From Bolinopsis microptera (Eukaryota; Ctenophora; Tentaculata; Lobata; Bolinopsidae), in NCBI RefSeq assembly GCF_026151205.1, contig NC_087083.1:1738001-1793500 (forward strand): a DNA stretch of 55,500 nucleotides, written 5' to 3'. The position numbers and the translations under genes are program-made. Below, in pieces: positions 32,366-42,485 of the stretch; the first letter of the stretch is position 1; each line of letters opens with the position of its first letter. Under the pieces are notes generated by a model that worked only from the letters and a program-made list of their open reading frames with translations, was not told where the DNA came from and ran no database searches.

Positions 32366-32516
32366 ACTTAGCAACACTTAGCAACACTTAGCAACACTTA
32401 GCAACACATAGCAACACTTAGCAACACTTAGCAACACTTAGCAACACTTAGCAACACTTAGCAACACTTAGCAACACTTAGCAACACTTAGCAACACTTA
32501 GCGACACTTAGCAATA
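32366..32516. repeat. 10-bp minisatellite GCAACACTTA (upstream of copy 3)
   Basis: About 15 units of GCAACACTTA, a slightly longer array than its partner at 29263. Repeat Y, this array and the promoter block were probably duplicated together with the zinc-finger gene. Confidence 0.9.
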
Positions 32517-33023
32517 CGTGATAACAATATTATAACAGTTAACTACATAATTACACACTTACACAGCTACGCAGTCGGTTATTTATACTATGACCCAGTT
32601 ATCACATCACGTGTTAACGTGTGCTACCTTGGTAACATGACCTGCCTTGGTAACATGAGCTGCCATTATCTTAAACGTATTGTGGGAAGCAAAGCTCAAA
32701 CTAACAGTTATACTGAAGCTTCAGTTTTGAGATCACTTCTAATAAATGTTTAGAAGATTAAGTTTCGTAGTTTAATAGCTTTACGTGGCTTTATAATATC
32801 AGCATCCGAATACCTTATTAACATTAAGTTAAACCTGTTTCAAATTTGATAACCATATTCGCTTGTTTTCAATTTTCTGGGTTACTACCAACACTTTTAA
32901 AAACTTGTTTCTTCCTGATGTAACCAAAGCGAAAAGCTCTTCAAATAATTACACTGAAATTTAGATTTTCTAGTGACGATTGTTAAGCGGAAACTTCTGA
33001 ACGGTCGTTAACTTTTTAGTAAA

Positions 33024-34636
33024 ATGGAGCAGCAAAATGTTCCAGACTTTAAAGATGAGATGAAGATGGAACAAGAAAGTATTTCACCGGAATTGATCAA
33101 GACAGAGATTAAGAAGGAGGAAGAGAATTTTTTATCAAATCAGAAGTGTATTCAAATGCAGTATCTCAGTTGGGTTGTCCCAACAAGGAATCAGCATTGC
33201 ATCGCTACCAGTTGGTTCATCCCAATGAAAATGCTTACATTCGCTCTGAATGTTCCTACAATGCAAGCAAAAAAACAGCTTTAGTTTCACATCAACGGAC
33301 TCATACCGATGAAAAACCGTATAAATGCTCTGAATGTTCCTACAGTGCAAACCACAAATCATCTTTGGTTTGTCATCAGATGACTCATACCGGTGAAAAA
33401 CCATATAAATGCTCTGAATGTTCATACAGTTCAAGCCTAAAATCAAACTTAGTTACACATCAGATGACTCATACCGGTGAAAAACTGTATAAATGCTCTG
33501 AATGTTCCTACAGTACAAGCGTAAAACAAAACTTTGCTCGCCATCAGATGACTCATACCGGTGAAAAACCTTATAAATGCTCTGAATGTTCCTACAGTGC
33601 AAACCACAAATCATCTTTGGTTTGTCATCAGATGACTCATACCGGTGAAAAACCGTATAGATGCTCTGAATGTTCCTTCAGTTCAAGCCGAAAATCAAAC
33701 TTAGTTACACATCAGATGACTCATACCGGTGAAAAACTGTATAAATGCTCCAAATGTTCCTACAGTGCAAGCCAAAAATCAAACCTAAATAAACATCAGA
33801 TGACTCATACCGTTGAAAAACTGTTTAAATGCTCCGAATGTTCCTTTAGTACTGGCTGGAAATCAACCCTGGTTGGACATCAGATGACTCATACCGGTGA
33901 AAAACCATTTAAATGCTCCGAATGTTCCTACAGTACAAGCGTAAAACAAAACTTTGCTCGCCATCAAACGACCCATACCGGTGAAAAACCGTACAAATGC
34001 TCCGAATGTTCCTTTAGTACTGGCTGGAAATCAACCCTGGTTGGACATCAGATGACTCATACTGGTGAAAAACAATATAAATGCTCTGAATGTTCCTACA
34101 GTGCAAGCTCAAAACAAAACTTACTTCAACATCAAAGGACTCATTCCGGTGAAAAACCGTATAAATGCTCCAAATGTTGCTACAGTGCAAGCCAAAAATC
34201 AAACCTAAATAAACATCAGATGACTCATACCGTTGAAAAACCGTATAAATGCTTTGAATGTTCCAACAGTGCAAGCTTAAAACAAAACCTAGTTAAACAT
34301 CAGAGGACTCATAGTCATACCAGTGAAAAACCGTTTAAATGCTCCGAATGTTCCTACAGTTCAATCCAAAAATCAGACCTAAGTAAACATCAGATGACTC
34401 ATACCGGTTGTGTTGGAGGACCCATTTTTGTTAAGCCTCTACCTTTCGTGAAGCCACTCACATTTGTAAAGCCTCTGAACTTCTATGACCCCTATCTTTC
34501 CAGTTCCAGCTTACCTCCCAGTCCCTTCTCCAGTCACCTACCAGAATCTCACAAGCCTCACCCTGCAGCTCCTCTCAGCTTCTCACCTGGTGAATCTGTT
34601 TTCACACCTGCTCCCACTGTTCCACCTACTTTATAG
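33024..34636 (+). pseudogene. C2H2 zinc-finger gene, copy 3, frameshifted
   Basis: Starts at the same ATG as the other copies. One base is missing near 33128-33136 (TTTTTTATCAAAT where copies 1 and 2 have TTTTCTTATTAAAT), which shifts the frame just after the IKKE motif. The finger frame is open from 33146 to 34636 with one degenerate and thirteen canonical C2H2 fingers, but its beginning is not an ATG. A protein starting at a later internal Met would keep most fingers. The tail stops about 20 residues early because TAC became TAG at 34634-34636. Two breaks suggest a pseudogene, although the finger array shows no stop. Confidence 0.8.
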
Positions 34637-35250
34637 TCTACAACATTTCCTTCCCCCTTTCATATTTCCTGCCAGTTCAGAGACCATGGGGTGTAAATCA
34701 AAATGTATGTAATATGATATGATGGGAAGAAAACGAATTTTCTCGTTCAAATCAAATATAAATTAGCACAATGCTGACTTAAAGGGTCTAATTAATCCTA
34801 GTAGTTTTACTATTACAATGTATATTGGGGGAATTTGTGACAAAGTATAAATTAAAACTGTCTGATTTTATAAAGTTAAGTAATTATAATCAATAATCAG
34901 GGAATATTACAAAATCTATATTAATGTTATTAGAATTTAGTATAATACTTTATTCGTTTGTATTTTTAGTTTATTAAGTTTTCGAGCAACTACAAATGCT
35001 TTACCTAACCTTCTTCATATTTCAATTTCAATATCATACAGTATTGTTTCATTTAAATGTAGTTTTGGTTTAGAGAGTAGACTTACCTGTCCAGGATCAG
35101 ATAACTGGATGTTTAGGCAAGGTGTTTGGATATTGGACACACATAACTACCGTCCCGGCCCTGTCCAGTGGTGTAATGTTATATATGTTGCCCGAGCCAC
35201 TCCACGCTGGGTGGCTACTAAACGTTCATAGGAACATGCAACATTTGCCG
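34637..35250. repeat. Duplicated downstream flank of zinc-finger copy 3
   Basis: Follows the flank of copy 1 closely, except that sequence matching 19468-20881 is missing: the join is at GTTTCA (35046-35051). After the join it matches 20882-21090. No coding exon is seen. Confidence 0.7.
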
Positions 35251-35878
35251 GGCATTTTTGAGAATGTGGCTGCCAAATTTTTTAAAGACCTAACTCAAAA
35301 TTCCAATACAAAACTTAAGGTCATGAGGCGATTCTGCGTTGATTCTGAAAATTTCATGAAAAAATATTGAAACCCTATTGAGTTTTATTGTTTTGAGCGA
35401 AGTCAGTTTTGCAAATATCGCGAACTGAGATATGGGCAATTTTGTTCATGTTTTGCGATTATTTGAACACAGAATCCACAGTTAGGTAGATATTGAGCTG
35501 ATAATCATATAGAATGTTTAGTTTAGGCTTACCTTTCATAAAAAGTTGGTTTCATTAAAAATATTGATATTTGACCAATTTATGGGCCAAAATCGATCAA
35601 ATTTAGTGCGTATGCCCAAATATGGGTATATAGTTTCTTGCTCATAACTCAGTCATTTTTGTTCAATCTTGATAAAAATTCATATACTAGTTCAGGGGAC
35701 CACTAGCTACAAGTAGAGCACCTATAATCTGGATTTTGGGCATGTTCAGGGTATTTGGCTAAATTGGGCCTAATTTGGACAAAATATGGGCGTGGCTGCC
35801 CCGCGAGCACCTTTTGGCGGTTGGGGTCCGGGACCCCCTCAAAAGTTCGGTCACTGGTCCCCCCCCCCCCCCCTTAAA
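35251..35878. other. No gene seen; ends in a 15-bp poly-C tract
   Basis: AT-rich sequence with GGGCAATTTTG-type and ATATGGGCGTGGC elements. It closes with GGGGTCCGGGACCCCC (palindromic) and an uninterrupted run of 15 C at 35859-35873. No exon supported. Confidence 0.4.
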
Positions 35879-36680
35879 TGACCATCCTTACCTAGATCAG
35901 ATAGGGGGCTGCTCACATATTAAGTATTCAATTTTTAACCCACTCCCCCTCCGTAATCAGTTTTACACATAGCTATAATATAGTATACTAGTGTAACCCG
36001 GCCTTCGGCCGGGATTTCACTGCCGCAGTTAAAAAGGGTAGGAGAATTTACCCGCTGAGTCAAAATCTGCATTAGGTGAGCAATTCTATTCGGAGTGCCC
36101 TCACGCATTTAATAGTATCTTAAACAATAGTATCTTAAACAATTATAATCAATAAAAATTAACCCTTGTTAACTTCGTACAACACCCACATATATGAAAA
36201 CATGATTACATTGTCGTATGAAAGTAAAAACTCTCTCTACAGTCCAAACAGACCGCTATGAGCGATCCCTCCCCTAATAAGATTATAGTATTCATGACAG
36301 TGTAATTATGATATATGTTCCAACGCTACATAATATGCAGTAAGGGGAGAGAGAGCAAGCCCCCTAACTCTTACTGTTTTCTTGATTAAGCTGCTCAAGC
36401 CATTTTATGTAACATTTGTGGTACAAAACCATCAATTAAACAACTTACTACCGACCGATTTAAAAAACCTTCACCATTTGTCTTCGTCAGAGTTTTCTCG
36501 GCACTATACCGAAAGATTTTGACTTCCAGTACCCAATTTGGTTTCATACCATCATCAATTAACTGACTAATTGGTTTCTGGGCACAAATGTCATCCAATC
36601 TGTCAAATGTGTGTTCAGAAATTTTCATATCTGAAAATGGGACAGACTTTTGAAAATACAACTTTTCGTTTTGTTAAGCT
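35879..36680 (+). repeat. Repeat X (copy 3) fused to partial repeat Y
   Basis: 35879-36513 matches 27490-28110: leader block, GC hairpin with GGCCTTCGGCC, and TTGTGGTACAAAACCATCAA. At CTATACCGAAAG (36513) the sequence switches to the middle of repeat Y (ATTTTGACTTCCAGTAC) and runs to about 36680. It is a chimera, made by recombination or a nested truncation. Confidence 0.7.
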
Positions 36681-37244
36681 TTCTACTGATTAGGTTGGCC
36701 TTGTACCCGGCTATCGAGTACCGTCCTCTAACTCTCCAATAAACCCAGGCCAGTTTATTATGTAAAGAGTTACCGTATGATGTAAAAGTTACCGTCTCTG
36801 GATTACATGGGGACCCCAGGCTGATAGTGTTCATAGTTATAATTGATAATGGTATAACGCATGAGACAACAGTTCTGAATTCTCCTAGTAATATGTCAAT
36901 TGAAAATTAAGCTACGACTAGACTGAACACTTTTTTAAGATTTTGAGAAAGATTCAGATGTTCTGTGATGGATTGTCTTAAAAACAATGAATTTAGGCAC
37001 GTATTATGACAAATGAGAGCTTTGGACATTGGATAATGGATATCACTGATGAAATGGCGATGATTTGCAAATGAATGATGCAGATCGACAACAAAATAGA
37101 TATACGATGAGTTGTTGTAGAGAATAAAAATATTATTTTGGCTACTTTTCCATCAACAACTTAATACGAGCTCTAATTTATCACTTTTTACTGATCAAAA
37201 ACTTTAAAAAGCACCAACTACATACTTGGACGTATACTAATACT
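36681..37244. other. No gene recognised
   Basis: A minus-strand open frame over 36700-36834 includes SLGSPCNPETVTFTSYGNS, which I do not recognise and which lacks supporting splice sites. The rest is AT-rich. Confidence 0.35.
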
Positions 37245-37547
37245 AATACTAATAATAATAATAATAATTTGGTCGACCGCAGTCGAGGAGCAGATTTCCC
37301 TGTCTAATTGCATTTCGGCCACGGTCCTTTCGGTACAGATTTCCCTGCAGTATAGTCGGGAAGCAACCCCAGACAAATACACTCGTGTAATATCGCAGCT
37401 CTAATGAAAGCCACTACCATTTACACCATGGTTTGGTGAGTGACGGCTGCCCTTCAGTTTTTGAGATTTTGGGCCAACTGGGATTCGAACTCGCAACGTC
37501 CAGGCCAGTAGACAGGCGGATTAACCAACTGAGCCACTGAGCCACTA
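37245..37547 (-). mobile_element. tRNA-derived SINE, full length
   Basis: On the minus strand the head has a Pol III A box (TGGCTCAGTTGGTTAA, 37536-37521) and B box (GAGTTCGAATCCC, 37492-37480) at tRNA-like spacing. A body of about 200 bp follows, with CCAAACCATGGTGTAAATGG and GGAAATCTGTACCGAAAGGA. The tail is (ATT)n. ATACTAATACTA-like sequence on both sides is a possible target duplication. Confidence 0.85.
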
Positions 37548-37840
37548 AATACTAATAGTAATACTAATAGAACTACAATTAAACTTACTGTGTTATTTCT
37601 TTAAGAACAGCCTCTAGTTTGACTCCATAAGCGCAGATCCCGGCACAGTGGGCTATCACTGCGTTATCCTTCACTCGTCTGGGGCAAATATTCTAATTAC
37701 TAATTTTCTAAATACCAATAGTTAATAGTTAATTGATATTCACAGTAAGTCGCAGTTTTACAGTAGGTGTAATGGGCTGCGCTTGGGTCATATTGAAATC
37801 TTTAATATACCACCATCGACCATAGTTTTAGTATCACACA

Positions 37841-38036
37841 CCAAACCATGGTGTGAATGATAGTGGCTCTCATTAACAGAGCTGCGAAAATAACTCGATT
37901 GCATATGCCTGGGGTTGCGTCCCGACTGTGCTGCGGAGAAATCTGTACTATACCGAAAGGACCGTGGTCGCACCGCAAAAGAAAAAGAGGTCGTCCCCTC
38001 GTTCCTAGCTTGCTAGGTTCGCCATGTTGTTGTTGT
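37841..38036 (+). mobile_element. SINE of the same family, 5'-truncated
   Basis: Matches the body of the SINE at 37245-37547 in the opposite orientation, from CCAAACCATGGTGTGAATGA through GAAATCTGTACTATACCG and GAAAGGACCGTGG. It lacks the tRNA-like head and ends in a (GTT)n tail, a different tail motif from its partner. Confidence 0.75.
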
Positions 38037-38221
38037 TAAACATTGGATGAACATTTTTAAATTCTCCGAATTCGTACTTTTTCTGTCGATTTAAAAAATA
38101 ATAATGTGGATGAAATTATATTTTTCCTGGCCAAGAGCGATCCATATTGATATACCGCCAGGGCAAACAATTCTCTATTTTTAGTTCTACAGCGTTGTTT
38201 CATGATTGTTTGATTATATAA

Positions 38222-38542
38222 TTTGACCAAAACCCATAATCATGGGTAGAGTGAACCGCTGCCAGTGTCTCTCTTTTCCAAACAAAAGGAAATGATATTA
38301 ATTTGAGGAACCGTCCGCAAATGCAAATTGATACCGAGAATGAAATCGGTCGCTCGCTTTTCCCATTCATTCACGGCTTACGAATTGTAATAAAGCTTAT
38401 TGAATGGGAAAAGCGAGCGACCGATTTCATTCTCGGTATCAATTTGCATTTGCGGACGGTTCCTCAAATTAATATCATTTCCTTTTGTTTGGAAAAGAGA
38501 GACACTGGCAGCGGTTCACTCTACCCATGATTATGGGTTTTG
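38222..38542. repeat. Palindromic repeat copy hosting the Merlin insertion
   Basis: Starts TTTGACCAAAACCCATAATC and folds on itself: AACCGTCCGCAAATGCAAAT in the left arm has its exact complement in the right. The final GGGTTTTG (38535-38542) is repeated after the Merlin element at 42478-42485, and the palindrome finishes with GTCAAA at 42486-42491. Confidence 0.85.
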
Positions 38543-38870
38543 GGCAACTTGTACGAACACCGATGGGACAGTAAGACAACATTAAGACACATTAAGACAA
38601 CAATAAGACAACATTAAGACACCAATAAGACACATTAACACAAAAATAAGACAACATTAAGACAACATTAAGACAACATTAACGCAACAAACACCAATAA
38701 GACAACAAACGATAAGACAACATTAAGACAACATTAAGACACCAATAAGACAACATTAAGACAACATTAACGCAACAAACACCAATAAGACAACAAACGA
38801 TAAGACAACATTAAGACAACATTAAGGCATCATTAAGGCAACAAATTCGTTTAAGACAACAAATTATGTA
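38543..38870. repeat. Merlin left end with AAGACAACATT subterminal array
   Basis: Terminal 31 bp, then about 25 degenerate copies of AAGACAACATT with variants such as AAGACACATT and AACGCAACAAACACC. The right end carries the same repeats in reverse complement but the copy numbers differ. Such arrays often serve as transposase binding sites, which is inference here. Confidence 0.85.
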
Positions 38871-39031
38871 TAACAGTATAACACTATTTCTTCGAATATA
38901 TTTTACTTTGTCAAATTATATTTTACTTCATCAACTGAGTTAGAGTAATACGAAATTGTGACTTAAACTCTGAAAATGAAATAATTAGGTCTCATTATTT
39001 ATCAGGTAATACAAATCTACAGAGCAATAAA

Positions 39032-39979
39032 TTAATCAAAAATTCTTCTGAATAGGGCTGGGATATCTTGGTTGAAGGCTTTCCTCACGGAGGCGTTGTC
39101 TCTTGTCAGTCCGTATCGCTTACACCACATAAATTCTGACAAGGCTACAGTCATGGCTGCTGAATCCGTTCGGGTACGACCGGTTCCTCTTCGCATGTGG
39201 TTCTTAGCGTGGAACCACATCCCTTCGCAGCTGTTGGTGTGAACACCAGTGACCGGGTCCACAAATCCTCGACTATGGTTGACAACTTGATGAGGAAATC
39301 CGTGGTGTTGCAGGGCGTTATAACCTTTCCACTTGTCGGTGAGAATAGTTGTACCCGGTAGAACGTGCTCCTTGATGAGTGTGATTAGGGTGTTGTGATC
39401 GCGTCGATTGCCGGTACACTCCACTAAGAAGCATTCGCCAGTAGTCCTACAGAACCCACCCAGCACCCATTTTCCGACTACACGTCGACCTCTGTTATAT
39501 TTTCGTTTACCGAATTTGGATTCGTCAATCTCCACTATACAGCCGACCCCACCAATCTTTCTACGTGCACCGTTGTCGAACAGGTCTTCAAGCATGCAAT
39601 TTCGGATCGAGGAGAAGATGGACCGTACACAGCCGGTGCTGATGGTTATGATCCGTGCTACGTCGCAGACACTCAGTCGGTTGCAGAACAGCCAGATGAT
39701 GTGGAGGAATACGGAGAAGGGTAGCTTGCGTTTGTGGAGGATACTCCCGGTTCTCACTGAGCAGAAGTGGTCGATGTCTGAAGAAGTGTCTGAACACTGC
39801 CAGCAGTAGCCGTCTGTGTACTTGCTCGTTGGGCATTTCTTCAAGGTCATAAAGTTGTTGCACTCTTCACAAGTTTGGAAAGGTCGCAGCATTCCGATAT
39901 CCAAGCAGTACTGTAGACATTCCGTTTCCGATGATAGTGATCCGCGTCTTAGCTCTTCGTAGGAGGGAAGGGAGTTCAT
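39032..39979 (-). CDS. Merlin-type DDE transposase (ISXO2-like)
   Basis: 315 residues from ATG. A zinc ribbon with C37-x2-C40 and C59-x2-C62 is followed by a helix-turn-helix-like stretch (SVCDVARIITISTGCVRSI, 103-121). The ISXO2-like catalytic core holds D152 (VEIDESKFGKRKYNRGR), D215 (ILTDKWKGYNAL) and E252 (HTNSCEGMWFHAKNHMRRG), the DDE triad expected for the IS1595/IS1016/Merlin group. It catalyses cut-and-paste of its own element at the GGCAACTTG ends. Length is typical and no stop or frameshift is seen. The promoter side faces the 79-bp array shared with the divergent second gene. Confidence 0.93.
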   Translation of the reverse strand: MNSLPSYEELRRGSLSSETECLQYCLDIGMLRPFQTCEECNNFMTLKKCPTSKYTDGYCWQCSDTSSDIDHFCSVRTGSILHKRKLPFSVFLHIIWLFCNRLSVCDVARIITISTGCVRSIFSSIRNCMLEDLFDNGARRKIGGVGCIVEIDESKFGKRKYNRGRRVVGKWVLGGFCRTTGECFLVECTGNRRDHNTLITLIKEHVLPGTTILTDKWKGYNALQHHGFPHQVVNHSRGFVDPVTGVHTNSCEGMWFHAKNHMRRGTGRTRTDSAAMTVALSEFMWCKRYGLTRDNASVRKAFNQDIPALFRRIFD

Positions 39980-40042
39980 GTTGTATCGTTAGATAAAGTG
40001 TTGGTTTGATGGCCTCTATTAATACTATTTGTCACGTGAGCA

Positions 40043-40495
40043 GAACACGAACATCGGCCTCATTAATACCAAACGATCTAATCATGACGTGAACTGTTCG
40101 ATTAATACCACATTCCATAAGAACACGAACAACGGCCCTCATTAATACCACACGATCTGGTCATGACGTGAACTGTTCGATTAATACCACATTCCATAAG
40201 AACACGAACAACGGCCCTCATTAATACCACACGATCTGGTCATGACGTGAACTGTTCGATTAATACCACATTCCATAAGAACACGAACAACGGCCCTCAT
40301 TAATACCACACGATCTGGTCATGACGTGAACTGTTCGATTAATACCACATTCCATAAGAACACGAACAACGGCCCTCATTAATACCACACGATCTGGTCA
40401 TGACGTGAACTGTTCGATTAATACCACATTCCATAAGAACACGAACAACGGCCCTCATTAATACCACACGATCTGGTCATGACGTGAACTGTACA
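40043..40495. repeat. 79-bp tandem array between the two Merlin genes
   Basis: Six copies start at GAACACGAAC at 40043, 40121, 40200, 40279, 40358 and 40437; the last five are spaced exactly 79 bp and nearly identical. Each holds ATTAATACCACACGATCTGG-type sequence, a second ATTAATACCAC and CATGACGTGAACTG, a CRE-like TGACGTGA. Position between divergent genes suggests a bidirectional control region (inference). Confidence 0.92.
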
Positions 40496-40682
40496 ATTAC
40501 AAGCTGCGATCTGAGAATCGCTAACAAGATGTTACATTATTATCTGAGGTGATTTGACATGTGATGCATCGTAAAAAGTTGAGTGAGCCAGATGTCATTT
40601 AAAGTCACGTGAGCCATGGTGATGACGCGATCCAGGAGAAGTGATCTCGCTAACAAGATGTGACATAACAGTAGTTATATAG

Positions 40683-40690
40683 TATATAAA
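40683..40690 (+). promoter_or_regulatory. TATA box of the second Merlin gene
   Basis: TATATAAA lies about 80 bp before the ATG at 40767. An initiator-like TATCAGTTAT follows about 28 bp downstream, near 40711, the spacing expected for a core promoter. Confidence 0.55.
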
Positions 40691-40766
40691 CGAATGGAAC
40701 TCACAGTCGATATCAGTTATCTGAATCGTTTACTAATCACATCCATCTGACTTTTGTACAACTGCT

Positions 40767-41807
40767 ATGGTTACTAGACGAGGAACCCGTTACAGCCGAC
40801 CTACTCCTGCACCGAAGTGTGCCCATTGTGCTTCTACTGGACACGTCGCGACCTCCTGTCCTAGGACAAGTTACATCGCTCCTTCTCTTCCTTCACTCAA
40901 ATGCTCCAGTTGCGTCCTTGTTGCCAGAAGTGGCTACTCTGATGAACCTCTTACCCATCAGATTATCCTTACTATCGACCCTTGCCTTGCTCATGCATCC
41001 TCAACATCTCGCCCTTCTAGACCTACTACCTCTCTTTCACGTCGACCTCGACTCAACCTCCCTGGCATTCCTCCCCCAGCTCCTAGACTGTCTTCTGCTC
41101 CATCCACTTCCTCAACTGCATCCAATCCTGCTTCCCCGCCACCTCCTGCAGCTCCAGCAGCTCCAGCAACCCCTCCTCCAGCAGCTCCAGCAACCCCTCC
41201 TCCAGCAGCTCCAGCAACCCCTCCTCCAGCAGCTCCAGCAACCCCTCCTCCAGCAGCTCCAGCAGCTCCGGCGACCCCTCCTCCCGCAGCTCCGGCGACC
41301 CCTCCTCCCGCAGCTCCGGCGACCCCTCCAGCAGCTCCAGCGACCCCTCCTCCAGCAGCTCCAGCGACCCCTCCTCCAGCAGCTCCAGTGACCCCTCCTC
41401 CAGCAGCTCCAGTGACCCCTCCTCCTGCAGCTCCGGCGACCCCTCCTCCCGCAGCCCCAAATACACCACCTCCTCCAGCAGCTCGTCGGACACGAGTGAG
41501 GAACATCAGCATTGACGGAGCTTTGGTTGAATACAGGACAATACTCAACTTGACCATCAACGGGAAATCTCTTTCAACAGTCCTAGAAGAGAGAGGCATT
41601 TGTCGATCGCACTTCTACAGAAAAAGGTGCATTGCAGAAGCAGCACTCGTGGACAGACAATCCCTTGAGAGCTCGTTCCTGCAGCTACGTAAAGTAACGC
41701 TCCAAACCGTATACCCAGCGGCAAAAGATATCTGCAACAGAAAACATAGAGACCTAACACGCCTTTATGCTCAAGGAAACGCCCTAAAGCCTAAAACTCG
41801 TTATTAA
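40767..41807 (+). CDS. Merlin accessory protein: CCHC knuckle, Pro/Ala repeat
   Basis: 346 residues from ATG, divergent from the transposase. A CCHC knuckle lies at C18-x2-C21-x4-H26-x4-C31 (CAHCASTGHVATSC) and a C46-x2-C49 pair follows. Residues about 122-239 are an uncharged tract built on the 8-residue unit AAPATPPP (24-bp DNA repeat). The C-terminal 105 residues are basic and probably helical (NLTINGKSLSTVLEERGICR, then HFYRKRCIAEAAL), resembling a DNA-binding or HTH-like fold without a family I can name. It may help bind the subterminal repeats or target DNA; that is inference. The frame survives a long in-frame repeat, which supports coding. Merlin elements are usually known by the transposase alone. 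Confidence 0.8.
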   Translation: MVTRRGTRYSRPTPAPKCAHCASTGHVATSCPRTSYIAPSLPSLKCSSCVLVARSGYSDEPLTHQIILTIDPCLAHASSTSRPSRPTTSLSRRPRLNLPGIPPPAPRLSSAPSTSSTASNPASPPPPAAPAAPATPPPAAPATPPPAAPATPPPAAPATPPPAAPAAPATPPPAAPATPPPAAPATPPAAPATPPPAAPATPPPAAPVTPPPAAPVTPPPAAPATPPPAAPNTPPPPAARRTRVRNISIDGALVEYRTILNLTINGKSLSTVLEERGICRSHFYRKRCIAEAALVDRQSLESSFLQLRKVTLQTVYPAAKDICNRKHRDLTRLYAQGNALKPKTRY

Positions 41808-42029
41808 GATATTTGTTTTATTCTATATTGTAAACCAGTTATTTCAGTATCAATTTATCATCATTATATTGTAAACCAGTTATTTCATTTAAATCAATTA
41901 AGCATCAATTTAAATTTCCGACTTTTAACTAGCAGTCCAAAGTATCTTAACAGATAATTTCAAAAATCTGTGTACTGCGGCAATGAAATCACGGCCGTAT
42001 ATTACATATTCTAAACATTTTGTTGCATT

Positions 42030-42477
42030 AATGTAGTCTTAAACGAGTTTGTTGTCTTAATGTTGTCTTAAATGAGTTTGTTGTTTTAATGTTGTCTTAA
42101 TGTTGTCTTAATTGAGTTTGTTGTCTTAATGTTGTCTTAATGTTGTCTTAATGTTGTCTTAATATTTTATCCTATTTTGTTGTCTTATCGGTGTTTGTTG
42201 TCTTAATCTTGTCTTATTGTTGTCTTATTGTTGTCTTATTGTTGCCTTAATGTTGTCTTAATGTTGCCTTAATGTTGTCTTAATGTTTGCTTTAATGTTG
42301 CCTTAATGTTGCCTTAATGTTGTCTTAATGTTGTCTTATCGTTTGTTGTCTTATTGGTGTTTGTTGCGTTAACGTTGTCTTATTGTTGTCTTAATGTTGT
42401 CTTAATGTTGTCTTATTGTTGTCTTAATGTTGTCTTAATGTTGTCTTACTGTCCCATCGGTGTTCGTACAAGTTGCC
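42030..42477. repeat. Merlin right end with subterminal array
   Basis: Inverted counterpart of the left end: many copies of TTGTCTTAATG, ending TACTGTCCCATCGGTGTTCG and TACAAGTTGCC. It is longer than the left array (about 450 against 330 bp). A 22-bp direct repeat (around TATTGTAAACCAGTTATTTC) lies just before it at 41827 and 41870. Confidence 0.85.
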
Positions 42478-42485
42478 GGGTTTTG

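Larger units (their letters stand above)
38543..42477. mobile_element. Merlin-type DNA transposon with two genes
   Basis: 3935 bp bounded by inverted ends starting GGCAACTTGTACGAACACCG, identical on both sides at least through GATGGGACAGTAAGACAAC. A perfect 8-bp target duplication GGGTTTTG flanks it. Merlin/IS1016-type elements are known for 8-9 bp duplications, and the encoded transposase is of the ISXO2/IS1595 type, so the ends, target site and enzyme agree. Inside the ends lie long arrays of an 11-bp repeat (AAGACAACATT). Two divergent genes flank a 79-bp tandem array. Both genes and both ends are intact by eye, so this copy may be autonomous. Confidence 0.9.

Noticed and set aside
33135-34274. 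Minus-strand frames with repeated [13 protein letters not shown]
   Set aside because: Antisense of the repeated zinc-finger linkers.
37477-37540. Functional tRNA gene
   Set aside because: A and B boxes are present, but a SINE body, A/T-rich tail and a truncated second copy of the body show it is a tRNA-derived SINE head.
40991-41599. Antisense frames with Gly/Ala-rich and Leu/Glu-rich repeats
   Set aside because: They are shadows of the Pro/Ala repeat on the opposite strand, whose frame has an ATG, zinc knuckle and a non-repetitive C-terminus.
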